Source of the DNA: Actinomycetes bacterium
GTDB lineage: Bacteria; Actinomycetota; Thermoleophilia; Solirubrobacterales; 70-9
Assembly (NCBI GenBank): GCA_023436605.1
Contig: JAEZIQ010000003.1
Span: forward strand, 1-17,060
Length of the DNA: 17,060 nucleotides
Reading direction: 5' to 3'
A program made the translations under genes and the position numbers. The number at the start of each line of letters is the position of its first letter. The stretch's first letter is position 1. The notes beneath the pieces were generated by a model. It was not told the origin of the DNA and searched no databases. It saw only the letters and a program-made list of their open reading frames with translations. Positions 1-7,977 of this stretch are shown here, piece by piece.

Positions 1-1
1 G

Positions 2-928
2 TTAAAGGTCTCTGACCCTGAACGCGAAAATTCCGGAGATCATCACGGTGACCAGACCGACGAAGCCGGCCACATCGGCGGCGGTCGGAGCAAGTTCGAA
101 GAGGACGTGGGTGCGGGCGATCAGGTAGACGCCGGCGGTGACCATGGTCGCGGCGTGGATCAGCGAGGAGACCGGGGTCGGGCCCTCCATCGCGTCGGCG
201 AGCCAGGTGTGGAACGGCATCTGGGCGGACTTGGCGAAGGCGCCGACCAGGAGGCAGAGGCAGATCGCGACGATTTCCCACTCGTTGGTCGCAAATGCGT
301 CCGGCGCCTTCTCGAAGACCGCGCCGTAATCGACGGTTCCGAGGTTCTTGAAGATCAGGATCGCCGCGATGTAGAGCCCGATGTCGCCGATCACGTTGAT
401 CACGAAGGCCTTCATGCCGGCCTTGGTGGCGGTGTTGCGGCGATACCAGTAGCTGATCAGGGCGTAGGAGGCAAAACCGACCAGGGCCCAGCCGACGATC
501 AGCAGGATGAAGTTGCCGGAAAGGACCAGCACCAGCATCGAAAAGACGAAGAAGTTGAGGTAGCTGAAGAAGCGGTGGTAGCCCTGATCCGACTTCATGT
601 AGCTGTACGAGTAGATATGGATCAGGCTCGAGACGCCGGTCACGACCAGCACCATGAAGAGCGAAAGCGGGTCGACGTAGATGCCGAGGTCGATCTTGAA
701 GTCACCGGCCGCCGCGTACTCCCAGAGGCTGGAGGCGATGTGACGGGAATCCGAGGGCTCGCCCTGCAGCCCGATCAGCGCGAGGATGCCGCAGATGAAG
801 GCGGCGACGATCGCGCCGATGCCGATCAGTCCGGCCGCGCGGGCGGGCAGCACCTTGAAGCCGGCGCCGATGATCAGCGAACCGAGCAGGGGAAAGAGCA
901 GGACCAGCCAGGCCCAGGTCGCAGTCAT
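2..928 (-). CDS. nuoL: NADH-quinone oxidoreductase subunit L, N-terminal half, stop codon at window edge
   Basis: This is the distal proton-pumping antiporter-like subunit of complex I, in the cytoplasmic membrane. ATG at 928 overlaps the nuoK stop by 4 bases (ATGA). The 308 readable residues match the first half of a protein usually about 610-650 aa: many membrane helices, the LIHAATMVTAGVYLIARTH block at about 256-274, and the pump lysine in FAKSAQMPFHTWL (K233, the E. coli K229 position). Two things are odd. The conserved GWE of helix 5 reads GWA (A148 at the E. coli E144 position). A TAA at 2-4 ends the frame just where the conserved (V)QTDxKRVIAYST segment should begin; the last residues, FRVRDL, match it poorly. 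The missing half, nuoM and nuoN are expected to the left. This could be an edge error, a frameshift or a real truncation. Family assignment is firm; completeness is not. Confidence 0.9.
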   Translation of the reverse strand: MTATWAWLVLLFPLLGSLIIGAGFKVLPARAAGLIGIGAIVAAFICGILALIGLQGEPSDSRHIASSLWEYAAAGDFKIDLGIYVDPLSLFMVLVVTGVSSLIHIYSYSYMKSDQGYHRFFSYLNFFVFSMLVLVLSGNFILLIVGWALVGFASYALISYWYRRNTATKAGMKAFVINVIGDIGLYIAAILIFKNLGTVDYGAVFEKAPDAFATNEWEIVAICLCLLVGAFAKSAQMPFHTWLADAMEGPTPVSSLIHAATMVTAGVYLIARTHVLFELAPTAADVAGFVGLVTVMISGIFAFRVRDL

Positions 929-1224
929 CCCTTGAGCTCCTTCATCTCGTCCACGTCGAGCGGCAGGCGGCGACGGTACATGGCGACGACCAGTCCCAGC
1001 CCGACCACGACCTCACAGGCCGCGACGACCAGCACGATCAGCACGAAGACCTGTCCGTCCTGGTTGCCGAGCATGCGGCTGAAGGCGAGCATGGCGAGCG
1101 CGCCGGCGCTCAGCATCAATTCGAGACAAAGCAAAACGACCACCGGGTTGCGCCGGACGAGCACTCCGATGAGTCCGACCGTAAAGAGCAGCGCGGAAAG
1201 GACGAGATACCACTCGATGTTCAC
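925..1224 (-). CDS. nuoK: NADH-quinone oxidoreductase subunit K
   Basis: This is a small membrane subunit of complex I that contributes to the E-channel and proton path next to NuoJ and NuoN. It has 99 aa, the normal family length, with three transmembrane helices at about 5-23, 28-49 and 59-83. The two buried glutamates known to matter in E. coli NuoK (E36, E72) are present as E35 (in LCLELMLSAG) and E71 (in AACEVVVGLGL). The usual Asn after LELML is Ser here, a mild change. The start is GTG at 1224 inside the GTGA overlap with the nuoJ stop; the 3' end overlaps nuoL by 4 bases. It is probably translated by re-initiation after nuoJ. Assignment is secure. Confidence 0.97.
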   Translation of the reverse strand: MNIEWYLVLSALLFTVGLIGVLVRRNPVVVLLCLELMLSAGALAMLAFSRMLGNQDGQVFVLIVLVVAACEVVVGLGLVVAMYRRRLPLDVDEMKELKG

Positions 1225-1766
1225 TGGCTCTCCCCTCCCTTCGGCAGCTTGTTCGGGTCTTCACGGCGGCGGCCCGCCAGCACGATCGCACCGACCGCGG
1301 CCGTGAGCAGCAGGAGCGAAGCGGCCTCGAAGGCGATCAGGAAGTCCTCCATCATCAGGTGGCCGACCGCTTCGGGAGTACCGAAGCCGGAGGGCACGTC
1401 ATCCGGGCCGGGAGTGCCGAGCGCCGAAAGGCCGGAGCCGAGAATGGCGACCGAGATCGCGATAAAGAGCGCCACGGCGAGGATCGGGCCGAGCACCTTG
1501 AGTTCCGGTGAGGAATCCCATTTCGGTTCCTCTATGCCGCCAACATAAGCGGCGACGAAGACGTAGAGCACCATGACCGCACCGGCATAGACGACGATCA
1601 GGGCGGCGGCCAGGAACTGGGCCATCAAAAGCAGGAAGATGCCGGCCAAGAAGACCAGGTGGATGACCAGGGCGAGCACGCTGTAGAACGGGTTCTTCAG
1701 TGCGACCACGGCGATCGCGCCGCCGAGGGCACCAAGCGCTCCGAAGAAGAAGGCGATCGTCTCCAC
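1221..1766 (-). CDS. nuoJ: NADH-quinone oxidoreductase subunit J
   Basis: This is a membrane subunit of complex I between NuoK and NuoA/H; its third helix carries the pi-bulge linked to coupling. The predicted 181 residues hold five hydrophobic helices. The signature IVVYAGAVMVLYVFV lies at about 56-70, and a polar loop of about 35 residues (roughly 110-145) precedes the last helix. The frame stays open upstream into nuoI, but similarity starts at VETIAFFFGAL. That gives GTG at 1766, sharing one base with the nuoI TAG (TAGTG). A purine-rich GGGGGAGGG lies about 7 bases upstream inside nuoI and supports this start. The 3' end overlaps nuoK by 4 bases. Family assignment is firm; the start is well supported. 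Confidence 0.95.
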   Translation of the reverse strand: METIAFFFGALGALGGAIAVVALKNPFYSVLALVIHLVFLAGIFLLLMAQFLAAALIVVYAGAVMVLYVFVAAYVGGIEEPKWDSSPELKVLGPILAVALFIAISVAILGSGLSALGTPGPDDVPSGFGTPEAVGHLMMEDFLIAFEAASLLLLTAAVGAIVLAGRRREDPNKLPKGGESQ

Positions 1767-2296
1767 TACTCGCCCTCCCCCCGCAGAGGAGTGCGCTCGA
1801 TCGAATCGGCGAGCAGCATTTCCTTGGTGAAGATCAGGTCCGAACGGTTGTAGTCGGCCATCTCGTAGTCGTGACCCATGGTGATCGCGTCGAACGGGCA
1901 GGCCATCTCGCAGTAGCCACAGAAAATGCAGCGGGCGAGGTTGATCTCGTAGACGGCGGCGTAGCGCTCGCCACCGGAGACCCGGTTCTCGGGATCGTTC
2001 TCGGCGGCGACCACGCGGATGCACTCGGCCGGGCAGGCGGCCGCGCAAAGGGAGCATCCGACGCACTTCTCGAGGCCCGAATCCTCAAACTTGTGCAGCT
2101 TGTGGCGGCCACGGAAGCGCGGATAGACCGGGGTCTTCTCTTCCGGGTACTGGATCGTGACCGGCTTATCGAAGAGCCGGCCCATCGTGGTCCGGAGTCC
2201 GCGCAGCGTCTCACCGAAGGCACGGTAGGCGCCGCCGACTCCGCCGGGCTCGGGACCGCGGGGTACTACCTTTATTTCGTCGGGACGAATGCTCAC
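1766..2296 (-). CDS. nuoI: NADH-quinone oxidoreductase subunit I (two 4Fe-4S clusters)
   Basis: This peripheral-arm subunit carries clusters N6a and N6b, passing electrons from NuoG towards NuoB. It has 176 aa from GTG 2296, which sits in a GTGA overlap with the nuoH stop. The two ferredoxin motifs are intact: C78-x2-C81-x2-C84-x3-C88-P and C123-x2-C126-x2-C129-x3-C133-P. Each motif's last cysteine completes the opposite cluster, as in 8Fe ferredoxins. The segment KPVTIQYPEEK...PRFRGRHKL before the first motif is the usual NuoI membrane-facing region. The open frame runs further upstream into nuoH, but that sequence is low-complexity antisense-like, so I chose the overlapping GTG. Function is certain from the motifs and gene order. 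Confidence 0.97.
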   Translation of the reverse strand: MSIRPDEIKVVPRGPEPGGVGGAYRAFGETLRGLRTTMGRLFDKPVTIQYPEEKTPVYPRFRGRHKLHKFEDSGLEKCVGCSLCAAACPAECIRVVAAENDPENRVSGGERYAAVYEINLARCIFCGYCEMACPFDAITMGHDYEMADYNRSDLIFTKEMLLADSIERTPLRGEGE

Positions 2297-3309
2297 GTGA
2301 CCACCACCAGGACTGCCGTCACGAGGACGTTCAGGGTTGCGAGGGGAAGCAGGATCTTCCAGCCGAAACTCATCAGCTGGTCGTAGCGGAAGCGGGGAAG
2401 AGTGGCCCGGATCCAGATGAAGAACATGGCCAGCATCCACATCTTCAGGAGCATCCAGATCGGATCTAGCCAACCGGGACCGGGGCCCATCCAGCCGCCG
2501 AGGAACATGGTCGAGGCGATGCCGGAGACGATCAGGATCTCCATGTACTCGGCGAACATGAAGGAGCCGAAGCGCATGCCGCCGTACTCGGTGCCGTAAC
2601 CGGCGACCAGCTCGGCGTCTGCTTCCGGCAGGTCGAAGGGCGGACGGTTGGTCTCGGCGAAACCGCCGACCAGGAAGATCAGGAAGCCGACGAACTGCGG
2701 CACCACGTACCAGATCTCACCCTGGGCCTTGACGATGTCGACCAGTGAAAGCGAGCCGGCCATGATCACCACGCCGAGCAGAGCGAGACCCATCGCGATC
2801 TCGTAGGAGATCAGCTGGGCGGCGGAACGCATCGCTCCCAGGAACGAGTATTTCGAGCCCGAAGCCCAGCCACCGAGCAGCAGACCGTAGAAGGCGATCG
2901 AGCTGAAAGCGAAGAAGTAGAGGATGCCGATCGGCACGTCGATGCCGTAGAAGCCGACGTCACCCTTGACGTCGCCGAAGGGCAGGATCGCCATGGTCAA
3001 CACGGCCGAGACGATGGTCAGGGCAGGGGCCAGCTCATAAAGCAGCGGCACCGCGCCCTTGGGCCGGAAAGCCTGCTTGGAGAGCAGCTTGCCGACATCG
3101 GCCAGGGGCTGGATCAGCCCGTACGGGCCAACCCGGTTCGGGCCGTAGCGCTGCTGGAAGCGACCGAGCAACTTGCGTTCGACCAGTAGCAGGATCGGCA
3201 CGATCTGAAGCATGACCAGGAAAATCACGATCGACTTGACGATCATGATCCAGGTCGCATCAACGAAATTCGTGTCTGCCAGAGGCAGTCCGGGGACGAG
3301 ACCTGGCAC
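2293..3309 (-). CDS. nuoH: NADH-quinone oxidoreductase subunit H
   Basis: This membrane subunit forms the entrance of the quinone-binding chamber with NuoB and NuoD. It has 338 aa, the usual length, with about eight transmembrane helices. Conserved loops are present: VERKLLGRFQQRYGPNRVGP (residues 43-62) and the acidic loop ETNRPPFDLPEADAELVAGY near residue 220-240, followed by the GGMRFGSFMFAEY segment. The start is GTG 3309, which shares one base with the nuoG TAG stop (TAGTG). The 3' end overlaps nuoI by 4 bases (GTGA). No frame disruption is seen. Confidence in identity is very high; the start could in principle be a few codons downstream, but similarity begins at about residue 15 and the overlap pattern favours 3309. 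Confidence 0.97.
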   Translation of the reverse strand: MPGLVPGLPLADTNFVDATWIMIVKSIVIFLVMLQIVPILLLVERKLLGRFQQRYGPNRVGPYGLIQPLADVGKLLSKQAFRPKGAVPLLYELAPALTIVSAVLTMAILPFGDVKGDVGFYGIDVPIGILYFFAFSSIAFYGLLLGGWASGSKYSFLGAMRSAAQLISYEIAMGLALLGVVIMAGSLSLVDIVKAQGEIWYVVPQFVGFLIFLVGGFAETNRPPFDLPEADAELVAGYGTEYGGMRFGSFMFAEYMEILIVSGIASTMFLGGWMGPGPGWLDPIWMLLKMWMLAMFFIWIRATLPRFRYDQLMSFGWKILLPLATLNVLVTAVLVVVT

Positions 3310-5807
3310 TACTCTCCCCCGTTCCCGTTCCCGTTTCCGGCAACCACTTCCAGCTTCGGCGAGGCCTTGCCGATCTCAACCACAGCAGGCCGTCCGTTGG
3401 TGAACACGTTGGCGTTGCCCTGCTGGGTTCCCTCGATCAGGAAGCAGGTGCCCTCTGGCAGTGCCGCCCGGATCGACACGAACGCGGTCACTTCGGCGTC
3501 ACCTGACCTGACGGCAACCTCATCGCCCTTGCTGAGGCCAAGGCGCTCGGCGTCGGCGATCGAGACTTCGAGGCGCTGGGCCGGAATCAGGTAGCTGAGG
3601 GCCGGGCTGAGGTCAGTCGTGCTGTTGGCCCACAGATCCCGATAGGTACCGAGGACCAGCCCGTCGGCGGGGGCGGCATCCGTGGGGGATCCGCTCGGCC
3701 GGACTTCGCCGGGAGTTCCGAACGGACCCCCCACGGACGCCGCCTCGCTCCAAGCACTTGCGGCGGGACGCTCTTGCCAGCGAACTCCCCTTCCGCCGAT
3801 CTCGCGGTCGGTCAGGCCGGCGTAGAAGGGAACGGACTCGGTGATCTTCTGGAGGGCTTCGGGGACGGCGTGGATGCCGGTTTCGTGGCCGAGCGCGGCG
3901 GCGAGTTCGGCGAGGACATGCCAGCCGCCGCGGATGTCGCCCGGGCGGGCGGCGGCGGGCCGGACGCGCTGCAGGCGGCCTTCGGTGTGGGTGATCGTGC
4001 CGTCCTTCTCCGCGTGGCTTTCCAGCGGGAAGACGACATCGCTCAGCTCGGTGGTCTCGGTCGAGGCCATCGTGAAGTGGACCACGAAGTCGGCGCTCTC
4101 GAGGGCGCGGCGCCAGCCTTCGGTGTCGGGGAAATCGCGCAGCGGGTCGACCCCGTAGAGGACGACCGCCCTGACGTCACCGGAAATCAGGCCTTCCTTG
4201 ATCGCTTCGACATCACGGCCGGCTTCAACCGCCGAGAGGCCGGGACCGGCGTCCGGCAGGCAGCCGACCTCGCGCAGTCCGCGGGCGTTGGCGACGTCCG
4301 GGATCTCGATCAGGCCCGACTCTTCCTGGCCGGCCAGGTCGAGAGCAGCTGCGAGTTCGAGCAGCGACTCGATCGCCGCCGGGCCGCCCTCACCGCGGCC
4401 GATCCGCTCGCCCCAGATCACCACGGTGTGGCTGGAGTCCTTGAGCAGGCCGGCGATACCTTCGCTCGATCCCGCCTTTACCTGATCGAGCAGGCCGGCG
4501 AGGTAGCCGGCGGCCTGGCCGGGAGCGATGCGCTCGACCTCGGAGGCGCCGCCGTCGAGGGCGGAGGGCCGCTCGGTCGCGACGGCGAGTGCGGTGCCGT
4601 TGCGGCGGACTGCCTTGCGGACCCGCAGGTCGAAGGCGGGGGCCGAGTGGATCGGGTCGGTGCCGAGCACCAGCACGACGTCGGCATGATCGATATCGGC
4701 GACCCGGGCCTGGGTGGCGGGATCGTCGAGGTGGACCCGCTGGTCGCGGCCGATGGTCCTGGTCTGGCGGGAATCGATGTCGTTCGAACCCAGGCCGTTG
4801 CGGATCAGGTCCTGCAGGATGAAGGCCTCTTCGTTCGAGGCGTCACCAACCAGGGCGGCAACCTTGCCGTCGGCGGCGGCGAGACCGACAGAGGCGGCTT
4901 CGAGGGCTTCGGCCCACTGGGCCGGGACCGGGTGGCCGTCGACGTACCGGAGCGGGTTCATGACCCGTTCCTGCGAATACATCGCCTGGAAGCCGTAGCG
5001 GCCGCGGTCGCAGAGCCAACCGTCGTCGACCGCGTCGTTCTGGCGGTCGAGCACCCTCTTGACCTGCTCGTCGCGGATCGTGAAGCTGACGTTGCACTGG
5101 CTCGGGCAGAGGGTGCAGACGGAGCCACCCTGCTCGATGTCCCAGGGTCGGGCCTGGAAGCGGTATGTGTAGGAGGTCAGGGCACCGACCGGGCAGAGCT
5201 CGGTGATGTTGCCCTGGAAAGGAGCGATGTAGGGACGGTCATCGAAGGTGCCGATGTAGGAGTCGGCGCCGCGCTCGATCAGCTGGAGCTGGCCGTCTTC
5301 GGATACTTCCTGGCTGAAGCGGGCGCAGCGGTAACAGAGGATGCAGCGTTCGCGGTCGATCGCGATCAGCGGCGAAAGCGGGATCGGCTTCTCGAAGTGA
5401 CGCTTGGTGTCGACCACGCGACTGCGGTCGTTGCCCCAGCCCATCGAGATGTCCTGCAGCGGGCACTCGCCGCCCTTGTCGCAGACCGGGCAGTCGAGCG
5501 GATGATTGACGAGCAGGAACTCGACCACCGCGTTCTGGGCTTCCTTGACCTGCTCGGTCCGGGTGTGGACGACCATGCCGTCGCGGACCGGGGTCGAACA
5601 TGCGGTCTGAAGCTTCGGGATGCCTTCGATCTCGACCAGGCACATGCGGCAGGCACCGACCGGGGCCCCGAGCTTCGGCTCGTAACAGAAGACCGGAATC
5701 TCGATGTCGCCCTGCTGGGCGGCGTCGACCAGCATGGTTCCTTCGATCGCTTCGATCTCGCGACCGTCGATGGTCAGGGTGATGGGGTTTCGCTTCGGGG
5801 CCGGCAT
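3309..5807 (-). CDS. nuoG: NADH-quinone oxidoreductase subunit G, with N7 cluster ligands
   Basis: This is the large Fe-S subunit of the peripheral arm, relaying electrons from NuoF to NuoI. It has 832 aa. Ligand sets seen: 2Fe-2S N1b at C41, C53, C56, C70; N5 at H102, C106, C109, C115; N4 at C155, C158, C161, C205; and the optional N7 at C231, C234, C238, C266 at the head of the molybdopterin-oxidoreductase-like domain. That domain continues to about residue 620 without an obvious cofactor site, as is normal in NuoG. A Gly/Pro/Ser/Ala-rich stretch at about 685-715 is encoded by a palindromic DNA segment (3672-3744). It precedes a MopB C-terminal-like beta-barrel (about 735-820) and a GNGNGNGGE tail. 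ATG 5807 shares one base with the nuoF stop (TGATG). Identity is certain. Confidence 0.97.
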   Translation of the reverse strand: MPAPKRNPITLTIDGREIEAIEGTMLVDAAQQGDIEIPVFCYEPKLGAPVGACRMCLVEIEGIPKLQTACSTPVRDGMVVHTRTEQVKEAQNAVVEFLLVNHPLDCPVCDKGGECPLQDISMGWGNDRSRVVDTKRHFEKPIPLSPLIAIDRERCILCYRCARFSQEVSEDGQLQLIERGADSYIGTFDDRPYIAPFQGNITELCPVGALTSYTYRFQARPWDIEQGGSVCTLCPSQCNVSFTIRDEQVKRVLDRQNDAVDDGWLCDRGRYGFQAMYSQERVMNPLRYVDGHPVPAQWAEALEAASVGLAAADGKVAALVGDASNEEAFILQDLIRNGLGSNDIDSRQTRTIGRDQRVHLDDPATQARVADIDHADVVLVLGTDPIHSAPAFDLRVRKAVRRNGTALAVATERPSALDGGASEVERIAPGQAAGYLAGLLDQVKAGSSEGIAGLLKDSSHTVVIWGERIGRGEGGPAAIESLLELAAALDLAGQEESGLIEIPDVANARGLREVGCLPDAGPGLSAVEAGRDVEAIKEGLISGDVRAVVLYGVDPLRDFPDTEGWRRALESADFVVHFTMASTETTELSDVVFPLESHAEKDGTITHTEGRLQRVRPAAARPGDIRGGWHVLAELAAALGHETGIHAVPEALQKITESVPFYAGLTDREIGGRGVRWQERPAASAWSEAASVGGPFGTPGEVRPSGSPTDAAPADGLVLGTYRDLWANSTTDLSPALSYLIPAQRLEVSIADAERLGLSKGDEVAVRSGDAEVTAFVSIRAALPEGTCFLIEGTQQGNANVFTNGRPAVVEIGKASPKLEVVAGNGNGNGGE
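3672..3744. repeat. Near-perfect inverted repeat inside nuoG (21-bp arms, 31-bp spacer)
   Basis: The left arm is 3672-3692 and the right arm 3724-3744; 19 of 21 positions pair, with mismatches at the seventh and eighteenth positions of the arm. Both arms centre on TCCGTGGGGG or its complement. The spacer has a smaller internal palindrome, CCGG-acttcg-CCGG, at about 3699-3712. On the coding strand the element encodes a flexible Gly/Pro/Ser/Ala-rich linker of about 24-27 residues between two NuoG domains, and it preserves the frame. It looks like a REP- or MITE-like palindrome tolerated in a linker, or a strong mRNA hairpin within nuoG. No second copy was found in the window. Confidence 0.75.
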
Positions 5808-7225
5808 CAGCTTGCGCCTCCGGTCGGGATACCGCGTCCGGCCAGGCGATCGCGCCGGATCTCTTCGGGGCTGATTCCACCCGGTCCGGGATCGTCGTCG
5901 GTGGCGTTGACATCACGGGCCGGGGAGTCCTGACCCTCGAATGAGGTGGTCCACGCCTTGGCACCCTCGACGGCGATCGTCTCCTCGAACTCGTCGCGGA
6001 ACTTGTTGACCATCGAGCTGACCGGCATAGCCATCGCGTCACCGAGCACGCAGAGGCAGTGACCCATGATGTTGTCCTGGACCGACGAGATGATGTCGAG
6101 ATCCATCGGGGTCGCTTCGCCCTTGACGACGCGCTGAAGCATCTTCTCGGTCCAGTTGGTGCCCTCCCGACAGGGGGTGCACTTGCCGCAGGACTCGTGG
6201 CGATAGAACTTCGCGGTCCGGAGCGCCATACGGGGTATCGAGACCGAATCGTCGGCGACGATGATCGAGCCGGAGCCGAGCATCGAGCCCGCTTCGGCCA
6301 TCGCTTCGAAGGAGTACGGCAGGTCCATCTCGGCCGGGGTCAGGACCGGCGAGGAGGAGCCGCCGGGATAGAAGGCGGTGATCTCCCGGCCGTCGAGCGG
6401 ACCGCCGGCCAGGCCGTAGATCAGGTCACGGAGCGAGACGCCGAGCTCGACCTCGTAGTTGCCGGGCCGCTTGACGCAGCCGGAGATCGAGACGACCTTG
6501 GTGCCGGGCGACTGCTCGGTGCCAAAGCTCTTGAACCAGTCGGCGCCGTTGGCGACGATGTGGCTCACGTTGCTGAGGGTCTCGACGTTGTTGATCAGGG
6601 TCGGTCCGCCGTAGAGGCCCTGGACGGCCGGGAACGGGGGCTTGAGGCGCGGGTTGCCGCGTTTACCCTCGAGCGCGTCGAGCAGCGCGGTTTCCTCGCC
6701 ACAGATGTAGGCGCCGGCACCGCGGTGGACGACCAGTTCCAGATCGAAGCCTGAACCGAGGATGTTCTTGCCGAGATAACCGGCGGAGTAGGCCTCGTCG
6801 ACCGCGCGGTCGAGGATGTCGGCCTGATCGTCGTACTCACCGCGGATGAAGATGAAGGCGTGGCCGATACCGGCCGCGAAGCTGGAGATGATCATGCCTT
6901 CGATCAGCTGATGCGGGTTGCGCTGCATCAGTTCGCGGTCCTTGAAGGCACCGGGCTCGGATTCGTCGGCGTTGCAGCAGAGGTACTTCGCCTCGTCGGT
7001 GTGAGGCAGGAAAGAGACCTTTTTGCCCATCGAGAATCCGGCGCCGCCGCGTCCGCGCAGGCCAGATTCCTCGAGCTCGTTGACGATCCACTCCGGGTCG
7101 ATCTCGCGGAGCACCTTCTTGAGAACCTCGTATCCGCCATAGGACTCGTAGCCCGCCAGGGTCGCCATCTTCGGATCCTCGGCGTGACGGAGCAGAACCC
7201 GGGTTTCCTGGATCGTCGTGCTCAC
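5807..7225 (-). CDS. nuoF: NADH-quinone oxidoreductase subunit F (NADH/FMN-binding)
   Basis: This is the NADH-oxidising subunit; it binds NADH, FMN and the 4Fe-4S cluster N3. It has 472 aa. Motifs in order: the glycine-rich GLRGRGGAGFSMGKK (55-69); NADESEPGAFKDR (85-97), part of the FMN/NADH pocket; GAGAYICGEETALL (169-182); and the N3 ligands C346, C349, C352 (SCGKCTPCREG) with C392 in HCLCVLGD. A polar tail of about 40 residues beyond the helical bundle (roughly 430-472, rich in D, P, G and R) is longer than in E. coli. The start is GTG 7225, with a GTGA overlap with the nuoE stop; the 3' end shares one base with nuoG. No damage is seen. Identity is certain. Confidence 0.97.
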   Translation of the reverse strand: MSTTIQETRVLLRHAEDPKMATLAGYESYGGYEVLKKVLREIDPEWIVNELEESGLRGRGGAGFSMGKKVSFLPHTDEAKYLCCNADESEPGAFKDRELMQRNPHQLIEGMIISSFAAGIGHAFIFIRGEYDDQADILDRAVDEAYSAGYLGKNILGSGFDLELVVHRGAGAYICGEETALLDALEGKRGNPRLKPPFPAVQGLYGGPTLINNVETLSNVSHIVANGADWFKSFGTEQSPGTKVVSISGCVKRPGNYEVELGVSLRDLIYGLAGGPLDGREITAFYPGGSSSPVLTPAEMDLPYSFEAMAEAGSMLGSGSIIVADDSVSIPRMALRTAKFYRHESCGKCTPCREGTNWTEKMLQRVVKGEATPMDLDIISSVQDNIMGHCLCVLGDAMAMPVSSMVNKFRDEFEETIAVEGAKAWTTSFEGQDSPARDVNATDDDPGPGGISPEEIRRDRLAGRGIPTGGAS

Positions 7226-7977
7226 CGGTTCGGCCCCTTTCCTTCGGTCACGCGCGGATCGCTAGATTCGGCCACGCCGCCCGCCAGCCCACGCTTCTCC
7301 AGAGCCTTCTCGGGCAGAACTTCCGACCCCGACTCCAGCTGGTCGACGATCGTTTCCGCATCTGCGTTTTCGAGCGGCCCGAAGTAGCGCTCATCGACCG
7401 AAGCCATCGGCGCGAGGTCGCAGGCCCCGAGGCACTCGAAGCCGGAAACGAGAATCTTGCCGTCCTCGGAGAGGGCACCGCCGTGACCGGCCGCTTCCCG
7501 GTTGGCACCGGTCTTTTCGCAGAAAGAGTCGAGCAGTTCGTCGCCGCCACGCATCCAGCAGGCGATGTTGGTGCAGACCAGCACCTGATGCTCACCCTGC
7601 GGGCTGGTCCGAAGCAGGTCGTAGAAGGAGGCGACCGACTGGAGATAAGCCGGGGTCACCTGCATCACGCAGGCAGCCTGAACGATCCCCTCCGGGGTAC
7701 ACCAACCGTAGCGGCGCTGGATGATCCAGAGCACCGGGATCGCGGCCGATTTGGGACTGCCCGGGTTGTCGCGGTCCGGGTACTTGTTGACGACGGCCAG
7801 GATCTGTTCGCGCAGGTCCTCGGGCACTTCAACCTCGGCCGGATCGGGCACGGACTCGGGGTCGCCGACCGGCAGACGTCCGGTCGTGTTCGCCTGGTCG
7901 ACCGGAAGTCCGGGCGAGACGAAACCGTCCGGCTCGGCGTTGCGGGGATCGAAATCCGAAGGCATCACGGGACTCAT
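7222..7977 (-). CDS. nuoE: NADH-quinone oxidoreductase subunit E (2Fe-2S, thioredoxin-like)
   Basis: This subunit carries the off-path cluster N1a and binds NuoF. It has 251 aa from ATG 7977, which lies in an ATGA overlap with the nuoD stop. The core begins near residue 52 with a helical bundle, AIPVLWIIQRRYGW...ACVMQVTPAYLQSVASFY. The thioredoxin-like domain follows, with cluster ligands C135-x4-C140 and C182-x3-C186. The first 50 or so residues are a Pro/Asp-rich extension without predicted structure, making this protein longer than the E. coli homologue (about 166 aa). Another Met at residue 5 (ATG 7965) is a possible alternative start. The frame is open further upstream but overlaps nuoD in a non-homologous way. 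Identity is certain. Confidence 0.96.
   Translation of the reverse strand: MSPVMPSDFDPRNAEPDGFVSPGLPVDQANTTGRLPVGDPESVPDPAEVEVPEDLREQILAVVNKYPDRDNPGSPKSAAIPVLWIIQRRYGWCTPEGIVQAACVMQVTPAYLQSVASFYDLLRTSPQGEHQVLVCTNIACWMRGGDELLDSFCEKTGANREAAGHGGALSEDGKILVSGFECLGACDLAPMASVDERYFGPLENADAETIVDQLESGSEVLPEKALEKRGLAGGVAESSDPRVTEGKGPNR

Noticed and set aside
3774..5933. A long plus-strand open frame (about 719 codons) opposite nuoG
   Set aside because: It is antisense to a gene with all Fe-S ligands intact. Its Gly/Asp/Val/Arg-rich composition is what high-GC codon bias produces on the opposite strand, and it shows no recognisable domain.
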